DNA of 64,000 nt from Nitrosomonadaceae bacterium. Its GTDB lineage: Bacteria; Pseudomonadota; Gammaproteobacteria; Burkholderiales; Nitrosomonadaceae. A model generated the notes under the pieces. It made no database searches and was not told the DNA's origin. It saw only the letters and a program-made list of their open reading frames with translations. The stretch lies in contig PBKR01000034.1 of assembly GCA_002721545.1 (NCBI GenBank), forward strand, positions 1-64,000. Reading direction: 5' to 3'. Numbering within the stretch: position 1 is the first letter of the stretch; each line of letters starts with the position of its first letter. Shown piece by piece: positions 19,458 to 29,186 of this stretch. Both the position numbers and the translations under genes were made by a program.

Positions 19458-20231
19458 TTACAATATACAAAAAGACAATTCAAATTCTAATTGGTGTTCA
19501 TATAATTTTGCTTTATGTCCTGGCTTAGCATTGAAAAAATGTATAGTAAGGCCATATTTGTTTGCGCTAATTTCGGGAAAGCATGGTATAGATTCATCTA
19601 TTTTTATACGCAGTAAGTGTGCAGCACATTCTTGTCGTCCCATTTTTTGGAACATTCCGTCATTAGATTTAAATTGAAAAATTTTCTCATTATTTCGAAG
19701 GAGGCGAAGAATAATCTTCAAGCTGTCTCGAATGGGTAATAAGGGTGTGATCCATTCATTCAGATTATCATGGCATATTTTTGGATCTAGGTGTAACCAA
19801 TAGTGGTAGGAGGGCAGATCAAACTCACAAGCACCGCCTGGGATTCCTACACGCTGTTTAATCCCCATCAGCCATTCATTCTCGCGTAAGTTATCTCCTA
19901 CTTTCCCAGCCATATTAAGCATTCCCTTAGAAGCAGACTGAATATCATTTAATACTTGATTAAGGATTTCTTCAGAAACTTTAGGACTTTTGCGCAAGGA
20001 TTCTAAAGATTTTCTTTGTCGTTCTAATTCTTGTAGCAAATCTGATTTAATATCAGCACGGCTAGTAACATTCAGGATTTCAAAAAGAGTCAGAATGGCC
20101 GAGTGATGTTCTGCAGCATGATCTTTATTTGAGAAAAATTCTATTTTTTCAAATAAATCCTCTAGCCTTAGCATAGTGCGGACTTTCTCATTTAGAGGGT
20201 GTTCGTAACAATTCACATTAATATGATCCAT
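19458..20231 (-). CDS. zapD: Cell division protein ZapD
   Basis: Cytoplasmic protein that crosslinks FtsZ filaments. The opening (YEHPLNEKVRTMLRLEDLFEKI) and an all-helical N-terminal half with RQRKSLESLR match the family, followed by the beta domain with GIPGGACEFDLPSYHYWLH. The length of 257 residues is normal. The start at 20231 gives a few residues more than most homologues before YEHPLNE. It lies downstream of coaE on the same strand, a conserved pairing, after a 153-base A+T-rich gap in which I see nothing. Confidence 0.92.
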   Translation of the reverse strand: MDHINVNCYEHPLNEKVRTMLRLEDLFEKIEFFSNKDHAAEHHSAILTLFEILNVTSRADIKSDLLQELERQRKSLESLRKSPKVSEEILNQVLNDIQSASKGMLNMAGKVGDNLRENEWLMGIKQRVGIPGGACEFDLPSYHYWLHLDPKICHDNLNEWITPLLPIRDSLKIILRLLRNNEKIFQFKSNDGMFQKMGRQECAAHLLRIKIDESIPCFPEISANKYGLTIHFFNAKPGHKAKLYEHQLEFELSFCIL

Positions 20232-20384
20232 TTTATACAGAATAACATGATATTATCTAGTTTAATTAATATAAATGATATTCAATTATTATTATAGATA
20301 TCATCATAAATCATCTATATATCATAGTAATTCTTCCCATTACTATATAATTTTACAAATTAATCTTATTTCTAAATTGTTATT

Positions 20385-20999
20385 TTACACCTCAGCATAT
20401 TTATTTAATAAGCTGAGATATTTATTATGTTGTATTTTTATCTTATTTTCTAAGGTACAAATATCTGCATTATTGACGATAACGTCATCTGCTCTATTTA
20501 TACGCAACTGGCGTGATTCTTGTGCTGCTATTATAGAACGTACTTCTTGTTCATTTAGCCCATCACGTAAAATAGTGCGGCTAATTTGGTATTTTTCATC
20601 ACAATCTATTACAAGTATACGATTGATTTCTTCACTGTAGCTAGCAGTTTCCAGAAGTAGCGGTATTGAAACTATAGTGTATGGAGAAGAAGCAGTCTCA
20701 ATGCAATGCTTTATTTCGATTTGTATAAGTGGGTGTAGGATATCTTCAAGTTTCTTTCTAGAGTAGGCATTAGAGAAAATTAAGTTTCGCATTTTTTCTC
20801 TATATAAACTTCCATCCTTGGAAATAAAATCCTGGCCAAATTCTTTTTTAATATGCGGGATAGCAATACCCTGACTTTTTGTTAGTTCATGAGCAATCTT
20901 ATCTGCATCAATAACAGTAATTCCTTCAGCAGAAAAAATATTTGTAGCGCTAGTTTTTCCACTACCTATTCCACCAGTTAATCCAATTATTAAAGACAT
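20385..20999 (-). CDS. coaE: Dephospho-CoA kinase
   Basis: Phosphorylates the 3' hydroxyl of dephospho-CoA, the last step of CoA synthesis. The P-loop GLTGGIGSGKT is at residues 6-16, with VIDADKIAHELT after it and an HPLIQ motif in the CoA-binding region. The length of 204 residues is typical. CoaBC (25833-27038) supplies earlier CoA steps. The type IV prepilin peptidase gene often found upstream is absent: the 245-base gap to corB shows no recognisable gene. Confidence 0.95.
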   Translation of the reverse strand: MSLIIGLTGGIGSGKTSATNIFSAEGITVIDADKIAHELTKSQGIAIPHIKKEFGQDFISKDGSLYREKMRNLIFSNAYSRKKLEDILHPLIQIEIKHCIETASSPYTIVSIPLLLETASYSEEINRILVIDCDEKYQISRTILRDGLNEQEVRSIIAAQESRQLRINRADDVIVNNADICTLENKIKIQHNKYLSLLNKYAEV

Positions 21000-21244
21000 A
21001 TGCTAAATTAATTTAAGATAAGTATAGCTGAATTGATTTTCCCAGGATCATGCGAAATAACTATTATCAATTAAGTGTAGCTTAAATGAAAGAGAGTCCC
21101 TATATTTATACTTGTCCTCTATTAACTTTAATATGGCACTTCGTGAGTTGAAGAATTCTTAGCTAATTTGTAGTAGGGCATTAGTGGTATAGCAGTTTTT
21201 ACAATAAAGTATCAGAAAAATTCGGTCTTATTCCTTTATATGAT

Positions 21245-22537
21245 TTAAATATCTTTATTATTTTCTGGAGATGCTTGGATAGAGTAAATTTGAACTACCT
21301 TAACTACTCGGTGATGGGTCTGGATAATTTCCATCGGGTATCCAGCAATTTTAAAGCTTGTTCCAGCTTCTGGGATATCTTGGAAATGTTCTAGAATTAG
21401 TCCATTTAAGGTTTTTGGTCCTTGTAATGGAAGATTTAGTTTTAATTTCCGATTAAGGTCTCGTAATAAACTGCTTCCTTCAACTATTATGCTGCCATCT
21501 TTCTGTTTTATATAGGAACCTGATTGTACTGGAGAGTTAGTGGTGAAATCACCAATAATTTCTTCAATAATATCTTCGAGAGTGACTAATCCCATCCATT
21601 CCCCGTATTCGTCTACTACAAATCCAACTCGTTCATGATTTTCTTGGAATAATTGTAATTGTGAGAAGAGAGGGGTACCTGAGGGGATAAAATATGGCTC
21701 ACGTATAATCTTCCCAAGTGAAAGAGCAGTAATTTCACCACTACTCATTTGGTTTAAGACTTTGCGTGCAGAAATTATTCCGGTTACATCATCCAGCGTT
21801 CCTCGATATACAGGTATACGGGTATGATGGCATGTAAGTACCTGATTTTTTATGGTTTTATCTCCTGATTCTAAATCAATTGCTTCGATTTGCCCGCGAG
21901 GGATCATTACATCATCCACTGTTGTGGATTCTAAATCAAATAAATTCAGTAATACAGTTTGGTGTTTCTTCCTAATAAAATGCCCTTCTTCCAAAACAAG
22001 GATTTTGAGCTCCTCTAACTCAAGTTTGTTTATGGCATTATTTTCTTTAGGTTGTATTCTTAGAATAAAAAGTATAGCTTGAACAAATAGGTTTACAAAC
22101 CATACTACTGGGGAAAAAATTTTTAATAGTGGGGTTAATATATAGCTTGAAATTAATGCAATACGCTCAGGATAGGTTGCTGCAATTACTTTTGGTGTAA
22201 TCTCACTAAATACTAAAATCGCAAATGTAACGGATATCGTACCAATGAAAATGGCAAGGTCATTATGGCCAAAAGCAGTAGAAATAATTATAGCAACTAA
22301 TGTTGCAGCCGCAGCATTTAGTAGATTATTACCAAGAAGGATTACTCCTAGTAATCGATCAGTATTAGCTAGTAATTTAGTAGTTAAATTGGCTCCACGA
22401 TGCCCCTGTTTAGCAAGAAATTTTAACCGATATCGGTTAATTGCCATCATGCTAGTTTCAGAAAGCGAGAAAAACGCAGATAGGATTAACAAAATAGCTA
22501 CTGCAATTAGCAGTACATATAACGGTAAATCTTCCAA
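21245..22537 (-). CDS. corB: CorB/HlyC-CorC family membrane protein (CNNM/DUF21 domain)
   Basis: Membrane protein of the CNNM/CorC group, associated with Mg2+ homeostasis. The N-terminal DUF21 domain has about four hydrophobic segments in residues 1-165, including ILLILSAFFSLSETSMMAINR. A CBS-domain pair spans about 200-335 (DVMIPRGQIEAID and GFVVDEYGEWMGLVTLEDIIEEIIGD), followed by the CorC/HlyC C-terminal domain. The length is 430 residues. The order corB-ypjD against ffh matches the yfjD-ypjD-ffh region of E. coli, which supports the CorB/YfjD assignment over other paralogues. Confidence 0.85.
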   Translation of the reverse strand: MEDLPLYVLLIAVAILLILSAFFSLSETSMMAINRYRLKFLAKQGHRGANLTTKLLANTDRLLGVILLGNNLLNAAAATLVAIIISTAFGHNDLAIFIGTISVTFAILVFSEITPKVIAATYPERIALISSYILTPLLKIFSPVVWFVNLFVQAILFILRIQPKENNAINKLELEELKILVLEEGHFIRKKHQTVLLNLFDLESTTVDDVMIPRGQIEAIDLESGDKTIKNQVLTCHHTRIPVYRGTLDDVTGIISARKVLNQMSSGEITALSLGKIIREPYFIPSGTPLFSQLQLFQENHERVGFVVDEYGEWMGLVTLEDIIEEIIGDFTTNSPVQSGSYIKQKDGSIIVEGSSLLRDLNRKLKLNLPLQGPKTLNGLILEHFQDIPEAGTSFKIAGYPMEIIQTHHRVVKVVQIYSIQASPENNKDI

Positions 22538-22660
22538 AAAATCTTTTTATCTTAATAGAAAGAAATTAGTATCAAAGGAGAGGGGGGTTTTGTCAAGGAC
22601 CTAGCGGTAGAGATTATAGATTTATTACAAGTATTGTCTAAATTCCTTATGGCCTTTAAA

Positions 22661-23488
22661 TTATCGTTGTAGGATAACTTCCAGCACAAATTTACTACCA
22701 ATATAAGCTAATAATAAGATAGTAAAACCTATGAGGGTCCAGCGAATAGCAATACGACCTCGCCATCCATATAGCTGTCTACCAATTAACAGAGAGGCAA
22801 ATATTCCCCAAGAAATGAATCCAAATAAAGTTTTGTGTGTAAATCTTACTGGCTGGCCAAAAACTTCTTCTGAAAAAACTACGCCACTGATTAAAGTTAA
22901 TGTTAGTAATATAAATCCTGCCCAAATTATGCGAAATAATAATTGTTCCATAGCCAGAAGGGAAGGTAAATTTATTAGTAATGAGGACATGGCGGGGTGA
23001 TGTAGCCGTTTTTCTACTATCGCCATAAGTAAGGCATGTAAAGAAGCAATAGTTAGTAGACTGTATGCCATCATAGCAATTAGAATATGTGCTTTAAATG
23101 CAGGAAATTCAGTATTGGTTAAAGGGTGTGGTGATGGGAATACAAGTGGTAGTAACACTGCAACTGCGGCTACTGGCGCGATCATTGTCTGCATGATATC
23201 AAGTCGATAGAAGAAGCCTGAACAGCAATAAATTATAGCAGTAAGCCACACGATAGAAGAGATGGCATTACCAATACCAAAACTTAATCCAGCGCCAGAA
23301 AATATAGATTGATATAGTACATAGGTATGTAATATAAGTGGTATGAAAATTACATAATTTTCTCGATTTGTAGTTATATTATTGCCATCCGTAGGCTTAA
23401 TTGGATTTTTCCATTTGGTGTGCCAGAAATACCAACCAATTGATCCATAAAGCAGGCAGGCTAAGAGATAAGTTAAAATACTAGACAT
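22661..23488 (-). CDS. ypjD: Cytochrome c assembly/YpjD-type inner-membrane protein
   Basis: Polytopic protein of the CcmC/CcsA heme-handling superfamily with about eight hydrophobic segments in 275 residues. YpjD has been linked to corB function or cytochrome maturation, but its biochemical role is unsettled. I chose the ATG at 23488 (MSSILTYLLACLLYG), which fits homologues and leaves 68 bases for the divergent ffh promoter. The longer reading to 23551 would leave only five bases and adds a non-conserved leader. Conserved histidines occur in the loops (for example FKAHI and FTHKTLFGF). Confidence 0.85.
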   Translation of the reverse strand: MSSILTYLLACLLYGSIGWYFWHTKWKNPIKPTDGNNITTNRENYVIFIPLILHTYVLYQSIFSGAGLSFGIGNAISSIVWLTAIIYCCSGFFYRLDIMQTMIAPVAAVAVLLPLVFPSPHPLTNTEFPAFKAHILIAMMAYSLLTIASLHALLMAIVEKRLHHPAMSSLLINLPSLLAMEQLLFRIIWAGFILLTLTLISGVVFSEEVFGQPVRFTHKTLFGFISWGIFASLLIGRQLYGWRGRIAIRWTLIGFTILLLAYIGSKFVLEVILQR

Positions 23489-23556
23489 TAAATTTAATAG
23501 ACTAAAATGATAAGGACAAGGTAGTCTACACCAATTTTTCATGACAGGCATTTCAC

Positions 23557-24903
23557 ATGTTCAACAATCTTACGAATCGGCTTTCTGGAGTTATAAAATC
23601 TATACGAGGGGAAGCACGACTTACTGAAGACAATATACAGGTAGTCTTACGAGAAGTCAGGATGGCATTATTAGAAGCTGATGTTGCTTTACCTGTAGTC
23701 AAAGATTTTATATCTCGTGTTAAAGAAAAAGCTATTGGTCAAGAAGTAATAGGTAGCCTTTCTCCTGGGCAGGCCCTGATTGGCGTAGTACATCAAGAGC
23801 TTGTCTCCATAATGGGACAGGAAAATTCTGAAATTAATCTTGCTGCTGTACCTCCTGTTGTAATTCTTATGGCGGGACTGCAGGGTTCTGGTAAAACAAC
23901 AAGTAGTGCTAAATTAGCAAAATGGCTGATAGAGCAAAAAAAGAAAAAAGTTATGCTGGCATCTTGTGATATATATCGCCCAGCTGCTGCTGATCAATTG
24001 GAAGTTTTAGCTAATCAAGTAAAAGCAGATTTTTTTCCAATAAAAACAAGTAATACACCTAGGGAAATTGCTATTTCTTCGTTAGACTTTGCTCGTAGGC
24101 ATCATCATGATGTTCTGATTATAGATACTGCAGGTCGTTTAGCCATAGATGAGCCTATGATGGCTGAAATTAGAGAATTAGAGACTATACTTGAACCTAT
24201 TGAAACCTTGTTTGTAGTTGATGCTATGCAAGGGCAGGATGCAATAAATATTGCTAAGAAATTTGCAGATGTATTACCTTTGACAGGCATTATTCTAACT
24301 AAATTAGATGGTGATTCTCGTGGAGGGGCGGCTTTATCAGCACGGTACATCACAGGTAAACCAATTAAATTTACCGGTGTGGCTGAGAAAATGTCAGGAT
24401 TTGAGGCCTTTTATCCTGATCGTATGGCATCTCGTATTCTTGGCATGGGGGATGTACTTGGGCTAATAGAGGAGGCCAAGCGTAGCGTAGATCAGGATGA
24501 AGCAGAAAAATTAGCTAAAAAAATCAAATCAGGAAAGAAATTTGATTTGGATGATTTTAAGATGCAATTTCAGCAGATGAGAAATATGGGAGGCATGAGT
24601 GCACTAGCAGACAAGCTACCTGCACAATTAGGGCATGCTGTTCAGAATATTCAAATGGATGATAAGGCTATAGTGCGTACTGAGGGTATTATTAATTCAA
24701 TGACATTTAAAGAACGTTCTAAACCAGAGATTATTAAAGCATCGCGTAAGCGACGTATTGCTTCTGGAGCAGGTGTTTCAGTACAAGAAGTAAATCGTTT
24801 ATTAGTTCAATTTAATCAGACTCGGAAAATGATGAAGAAAATGAATAAAGGTGGGATGGCAAAGATGATGCGAGGGCTTAAAGGAATGCTACCTGGGATG
24901 TGA
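23557..24903 (+). CDS. ffh: Signal recognition particle protein Ffh
   Basis: SRP GTPase that binds 4.5S RNA and targets nascent membrane proteins to FtsY. The N domain is followed by the G domain with P-loop GLQGSGKTT at 107-115, DIYRPAAADQL, DTAGR and TKLDGDSRGGAAL. The C-terminal M domain is rich in methionine, with repeated MMKKMNK and MAKMMRGLKGMLPGM and the RNA-binding SKPEIIKASRKRRIASGAG segment. The length of 448 residues is normal. It is convergent with the DUF192 gene across 31 bases. Confidence 0.97.
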   Translation: MFNNLTNRLSGVIKSIRGEARLTEDNIQVVLREVRMALLEADVALPVVKDFISRVKEKAIGQEVIGSLSPGQALIGVVHQELVSIMGQENSEINLAAVPPVVILMAGLQGSGKTTSSAKLAKWLIEQKKKKVMLASCDIYRPAAADQLEVLANQVKADFFPIKTSNTPREIAISSLDFARRHHHDVLIIDTAGRLAIDEPMMAEIRELETILEPIETLFVVDAMQGQDAINIAKKFADVLPLTGIILTKLDGDSRGGAALSARYITGKPIKFTGVAEKMSGFEAFYPDRMASRILGMGDVLGLIEEAKRSVDQDEAEKLAKKIKSGKKFDLDDFKMQFQQMRNMGGMSALADKLPAQLGHAVQNIQMDDKAIVRTEGIINSMTFKERSKPEIIKASRKRRIASGAGVSVQEVNRLLVQFNQTRKMMKKMNKGGMAKMMRGLKGMLPGM

Positions 24904-24934
24904 TGGTTGTTATAACATAGATACAATTGATCAC

Positions 24935-25369
24935 CTATTCTGCTTTAGGGGCATTTTCTAGCCCTATTATTTTTTTTCCTGGTTGAATATTTCTTGAGCT
25001 AAACCAGCCGAGATTCATTTCAAGGGCATATTTAGCTTTACTAGTAGCAGAATATTTTGTTTTTGTAAGAGGCATCATATCAAAAATATTAATTATTATT
25101 CCTTCCTGATCAAGGAACGCTATACTTAATGGAATATATGTATTAACCATCCACATACTATGATGATTAATTTCAGGAAATACAAATAACATGCCGCTAT
25201 CTCTATCTAAAGTATCACGATGCATCAGCCCCTGAATACGATATTTCTTTTTGTACGCAACCTCAGCCAGAATATTGTAATCAGAAACTTTTAGTTGGAT
25301 AATTGGTATCTCTGCATTGGCAGATAATGATAGAAAAAGAAGAAGAAAAAATATAATAAATAGGCGCAT
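24935..25369 (-). CDS. Exported DUF192 family protein
   Basis: A 144-residue protein with a clear signal peptide (FIIFFLLLFLSLSANA). The DUF192 core shows YRIQGLMHRDTLDRDSGMLFVFPE and the MWMVNTYIPLSIAFLD segment. Function is unknown; some members may bind small ligands. It begins nine bases after dut on the same strand and probably ends a coaBC-dut-DUF192 operon. Its 3' end faces ffh. Confidence 0.85.
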   Translation of the reverse strand: MRLFIIFFLLLFLSLSANAEIPIIQLKVSDYNILAEVAYKKKYRIQGLMHRDTLDRDSGMLFVFPEINHHSMWMVNTYIPLSIAFLDQEGIIINIFDMMPLTKTKYSATSKAKYALEMNLGWFSSRNIQPGKKIIGLENAPKAE

Positions 25370-25378
25370 AGGTTGATT

Positions 25379-25828
25379 TTATTGGGTCCCCGTGCTTCCA
25401 AAGCCTTTTTCACCTCGAATACTTTTCTTAAATTCATTGACTATACTGAAATTAACATGCATAACCGGTACTACTACAAGTTGTGCAATTCTTTCTAGAG
25501 GCTTGAGCTGGAAAGGTATTTGGCCTCTGTTCCAGCAAGAAACCATAATTTGTCCTTGATAATCTGAGTCAATAAGGCCTACTAAATTACCCAATACGAT
25601 CCCATGTTTATGGCCAAGGCCAGAACGTGGAAGTATCATAGCGGCAAGGTTTGGATTTGCAAGGTGCATAGCAATTCCAGTTGGAATAAGATTAGTTTCT
25701 CCTGACTCTATAGTTATAGGGTTTTTAATACAAGCTCGTAAGTCTAGCCCAGCAGAACCAGGGGTTGCATAGGCCGGTTGTTGATCTTGCAGGCGAGTAT
25801 CAATAATTTTTATTTCTATTTTTTCCAT
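25379..25828 (-). CDS. dut: Deoxyuridine 5'-triphosphate nucleotidohydrolase (dUTPase)
   Basis: Trimeric enzyme converting dUTP to dUMP, which keeps uracil out of DNA and feeds dTMP synthesis. Motifs are [10 protein letters not shown] (23-32), [10 protein letters not shown] (67-76), [12 protein letters not shown] (81-92) and the C-terminal glycine-rich [10 protein letters not shown] (138-147). I start at the ATG 25828, preceded by a GGAAAA-type ribosome-binding site and four bases after the coaBC stop. This gives 149 residues. The 13-residue upstream extension overlaps coaBC and was rejected. Confidence 0.95.
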   Translation of the reverse strand: MEKIEIKIIDTRLQDQQPAYATPGSAGLDLRACIKNPITIESGETNLIPTGIAMHLANPNLAAMILPRSGLGHKHGIVLGNLVGLIDSDYQGQIMVSCWNRGQIPFQLKPLERIAQLVVVPVMHVNFSIVNEFKKSIRGEKGFGSTGTQ

Positions 25829-25832
25829 AAAA

Positions 25833-27038
25833 TTATTTTTTCCATTTCTTATATAGTAATGACACATGTTTAATTATGTGCCTTGCTTGCTCAACTTTTA
25901 GAGCCTTCGGTAGTAAATGCTTGCCTTCATCATCAAATAGGACCAGCTCGCATTCATCAGAATTAATAGTATTTGGAACCAAATTAGCAACAAGCAGAGG
26001 TATTTTCTTCTTATTTCTTTTTGTCTCTGCATTTTCTTCAAGGTTTTCTGTTTCTGCTGCAAATCCTACACAAAATGGTGGTTTGGTTAATTTAGCTACA
26101 AATCCAAGAATGTCAGGATTAGGAGAGAATGTTAGTGATATATTACTATTAGTTCTTTTTATTTTCTGTTTACTATTGTTAGTAAGAAAGAAATCTGCAA
26201 CTGCAGCAACACTTATAAAAATATCCGCACTAGAAGCATGATTTTTTACTGCTGTAAACATTTCTTGTGCACTGACTACATTAATTAGAGATACTTTATA
26301 AGGGGGTTTAATGCTTGTTGGGCCAGAAACTAGAGTGACTTTTGCCCCTGCTTCTAGCGCAGCATTAGCAACTGCATAACCCATTTTACCAGAGCTTAGA
26401 TTAGTAATACCACGGACTGCATCAATTGCTTCGTATGTTGGCCCTGCAGTAATAAGAATATGTTTGTTTTGTAATAATTTTGGCTGCAAATAAGCTAGCA
26501 TCTCTTTGACTAAATTTTGAGCTTCAGTCATACGTCCCATACCTATTTCTCCACATGCTTGGGAACCATTATCAGGGCCGAGAATTATCACTCCATCACG
26601 CTGTAAGGTGGATAAATTTCGTTGTGTGGCAGAATTTTCCCACATTTGACAATTCATTGCAGGAGCAATAAATAAAGGGCAATTCCGGGCTAAGCATAGC
26701 GCTGATAAGAGGTCATCTGCAAAGCCATTTGCTAGCTTAGCTATAAAATTTGCACTAGCAGGGGCGACAAGGATAGCACTTGCATCACGTGAGCTGTTTA
26801 TGTGCGTCATATTATTATTAATACGGCTATCCCATAAATCTGTAAGTACCGTTTTTCCAGTTAAAGCCTGTAATGTGGTAGGGCCAATAAATTTACAGGC
26901 TGAAGCAGTCATTATTACCTGCACATCCAAATCTTTTTTTACTAAAATACGTGTAACTTCTGCTGCTTTGTACGCGGCGATTCCACCAGTTATTCCTAGA
27001 ATTATGTGCTTAGTACTAAGTAAGGGTAATTTGGGCAT
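25833..27038 (-). CDS. coaBC: Bifunctional phosphopantothenoylcysteine decarboxylase/synthetase
   Basis: Joins cysteine to 4'-phosphopantothenate (CoaB) and decarboxylates the product (CoaC) in CoA synthesis. The N-terminal flavodoxin-like CoaC half has [13 protein letters not shown] at the start, the conserved PAMNCQMW loop and GRMTE. The CoaB half begins [20 protein letters not shown] and contains [13 protein letters not shown]. The length of 401 residues is typical. It is followed closely by dut, a pairing found in many proteobacteria. The 257-base region between coaBC and rpmB should carry both divergent promoters. Confidence 0.95.
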   Translation of the reverse strand: MPKLPLLSTKHIILGITGGIAAYKAAEVTRILVKKDLDVQVIMTASACKFIGPTTLQALTGKTVLTDLWDSRINNNMTHINSSRDASAILVAPASANFIAKLANGFADDLLSALCLARNCPLFIAPAMNCQMWENSATQRNLSTLQRDGVIILGPDNGSQACGEIGMGRMTEAQNLVKEMLAYLQPKLLQNKHILITAGPTYEAIDAVRGITNLSSGKMGYAVANAALEAGAKVTLVSGPTSIKPPYKVSLINVVSAQEMFTAVKNHASSADIFISVAAVADFFLTNNSKQKIKRTNSNISLTFSPNPDILGFVAKLTKPPFCVGFAAETENLEENAETKRNKKKIPLLVANLVPNTINSDECELVLFDDEGKHLLPKALKVEQARHIIKHVSLLYKKWKK

Positions 27039-27295
27039 AGATAATTTTAAGAAGCTGTCCTAGGGAAGAGAAGTTTAACCTAAAAATGAATTTATTTTTA
27101 AATATTAGCGTAACATTATGATTCTGAATTATTTTTTAATTTAAATGCATATTTCATAGTCTAAGTGTCATGCTGCATATTCGTTGCTAGCATGTATCTA
27201 TTTATAATTGTTGATGATTCTTAGATAATAATACCAACTTTTTGAAGAAATCAGTATATAATGCCTCTTTTTTATGAATTCCGGAGTATGTTGTT

Positions 27296-27532
27296 ATGTC
27301 ACGAATATGTGAAGTCACTGGTAAAAAGCCTATATCTGGTAACCATGTTTCTCATGCAAATAATAAAACGAAGCGTCGTTTTCTTCCTAATTTGCAGCAA
27401 CGTAGATTCTGGGTTGAAAGTGAAAAAAAATGGGTTAGTTTACGCCTATCTAATGCCGGATTAAGAATTATAGATAAAAATGGAATTGATGTGGTTCTGG
27501 CAAAAATACGTGCTCGTGGAACTAATATTTAG
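27296..27532 (+). CDS. rpmB: 50S ribosomal protein L28
   Basis: A 78-residue L28. The start [29 protein letters not shown] and the tail [15 protein letters not shown] are diagnostic. A GGAG ribosome-binding site lies nine bases before the ATG at 27296, and a TATAAT -10-like hexamer is at 27257-27262. An overlapping longer frame from 27261 is a shadow. It is followed by rpmG after 45 bases, as in most proteobacteria. Confidence 0.97.
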   Translation: MSRICEVTGKKPISGNHVSHANNKTKRRFLPNLQQRRFWVESEKKWVSLRLSNAGLRIIDKNGIDVVLAKIRARGTNI

Positions 27533-27577
27533 GGTAGTATCATAATATTAAATATATAAGAATTTAGGGCTTACATC

Positions 27578-27733
27578 ATGCGTGAGAAAATAAAACTTGA
27601 GTCTTCTGCTGGGACTGGACATTTTTATACTACTACTAAGAATAAAAGGACTACTGCGGAGAAATTAGAGATTTCTAAATTTGATCCTGTGGTACGTAAG
27701 CATGTAAAGTACAAGGAGGCAAAGCTTAAATAA
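27578..27733 (+). CDS. rpmG: 50S ribosomal protein L33
   Basis: A 51-residue protein too short for most ORF cut-offs. It reads [20 protein letters not shown] and continues with [17 protein letters not shown] to the tail [13 protein letters not shown]. The zinc-binding cysteines are absent, so it is the cysteine-less L33 form that needs no zinc. It starts 45 bases after rpmB and is presumably cotranscribed. Confidence 0.96.
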   Translation: MREKIKLESSAGTGHFYTTTKNKRTTAEKLEISKFDPVVRKHVKYKEAKLK

Positions 27734-27751
27734 TTTCTATTGCCTTATTTA

Positions 27752-28942
27752 TTACGCATACCATCTCAGTCTACGAGAGAATTTTTCAAGCACCTCAATA
27801 TTGCTTTTTTCCGCACGGTGGCACCAGTCCTCTAGTTGTTTTACTAGCTCATCTTTAGTAGCTGTAGAGCGCTGCCACACAGATATTAGTTCTTCACGCA
27901 TAGTATATACTTTATCTAATGTTCTAGTCTTACTTAAAACCAAATTAAGTTTAGCACGCTCATGTTCTTGCAAGGTATTAGAGTCTGCTAGAACCCAGCG
28001 TTTTAGTGTATTTTTGTCTATGCCATGTTGTATAGCCTCTTCTCTTAAATGTTTCATTTCCTTGGCAAAAGTCTTTTTTAGAGAATGGGCATATTTTGCT
28101 AATACTTCATAACGATGCAGAATTACTGCTTGCAACGTATCTGAATCACATTTTGTCTTTGTGGTATTAAGGCGTAATTTAGGTGCCATTTTCTTGATTT
28201 TTGCTAGTCCCATTGATTTTAGGATACATATATACATCCAGCCAATATCAAACTCATACCATTTATTAGATAGTCGTGCAGATGTCGCGTATGCATGGTG
28301 ATTATTATGTAGTTCTTCTCCTCCAATAAGAATACCCCATGGAATAATATTACGGCTTGCATCTTCTGGCTGGAAATTACGATAACCCCAATAGTGCCCA
28401 ATACCATTAATAATTCCAGCAGCAAATAAAGGTGACCAAGCCATTTGTACTGCCCATATAGTTAACCCAATTGGTCCAAACAGAATTAGGTTTATAATAA
28501 GCATTAAAGCAACACCTGACACACTGTGTGCAGCGTAAATATTACGTTCTATCCAGTCGTTAGGAGTTCCCTGACCATATCTTTCCATTGTTTCTAAATT
28601 TTTAGCCTCTTTACGGTAGAGTTCTGATCCTTCCAATAATAGTTTTCCAATACTAAGAATCTGGGGGCTATGGGGATCATCTATAGTTTCGCATTTAGCA
28701 TGGTGCTTACGGTGAATTGCTGTCCATTCTTTAGTTACCATGCCTGTAGTAAGCCATAACCAGAAACGAAAGAAATGGCTAGGTATAGCATGTAATTCTA
28801 GAGCACGATGCGCTTGGTGGCGGTGTAAGAATATAGTGATACTAGCAATTGTGATATGAGTAACAACTAAGGTAAATACTAGATAACCCCACCAAGGTAA
28901 TTCAATAAGCCCTGATATAATATGGATAAAATCCATTTGCAT
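27752..28942 (-). CDS. Fatty acid desaturase with a long C-terminal extension
   Basis: Membrane di-iron desaturase of the acyl-CoA/acyl-lipid delta-9 type. The three histidine boxes are HRHQAH (40-45), HRKHH (77-81) and HNNHH (212-216), with an extra conserved H184. Hydrophobic segments lie at about 15-38, 55-70, 142-180. After about residue 265 there is a charged, non-membrane tail of about 130 residues, which by eye resembles the C-terminal part of ISL3-family transposases (see findings). Two in-frame ATGs (28942 and 28936) share one AGGAA site; either could be used. The gene likely controls membrane unsaturation. Confidence 0.88.
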   Translation of the reverse strand: MQMDFIHIISGLIELPWWGYLVFTLVVTHITIASITIFLHRHQAHRALELHAIPSHFFRFWLWLTTGMVTKEWTAIHRKHHAKCETIDDPHSPQILSIGKLLLEGSELYRKEAKNLETMERYGQGTPNDWIERNIYAAHSVSGVALMLIINLILFGPIGLTIWAVQMAWSPLFAAGIINGIGHYWGYRNFQPEDASRNIIPWGILIGGEELHNNHHAYATSARLSNKWYEFDIGWMYICILKSMGLAKIKKMAPKLRLNTTKTKCDSDTLQAVILHRYEVLAKYAHSLKKTFAKEMKHLREEAIQHGIDKNTLKRWVLADSNTLQEHERAKLNLVLSKTRTLDKVYTMREELISVWQRSTATKDELVKQLEDWCHRAEKSNIEVLEKFSRRLRWYA

Positions 28943-29186
28943 AAATTCCTAGTAAATAGTGATGTTGCAATCTAAAGCGAAATAATCATTTAGTCAAGAA
29001 ATTATATAGCATATTTGTGGTGACACATAGAAAAAAGCTTATTTTTAACATGCTAAATTTAATATTGCTTAAAGGTGAATTTGAATAATTAATTCTATTA
29101 ATATTAGAAATATATATTTCATCTCACAAGTGAATCTGAACATAATTAATTGATATATTAGAGAAGAAGTTAGATATCACAATATA

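Noticed and set aside
20275-20640. A 121-codon forward frame rich in Tyr, Ile and Ser
   Set aside because: It is antisense to coaE and to A+T-rich spacer, with low-complexity composition and no family resemblance.
23489-23551. Longer N-terminus for the YpjD protein
   Set aside because: It is not family-like and would leave only five bases to the divergent ffh start.
27261-27464. A 67-codon frame overlapping rpmB
   Set aside because: It is in a different frame from L28, which is certain; the product has no recognisable features.
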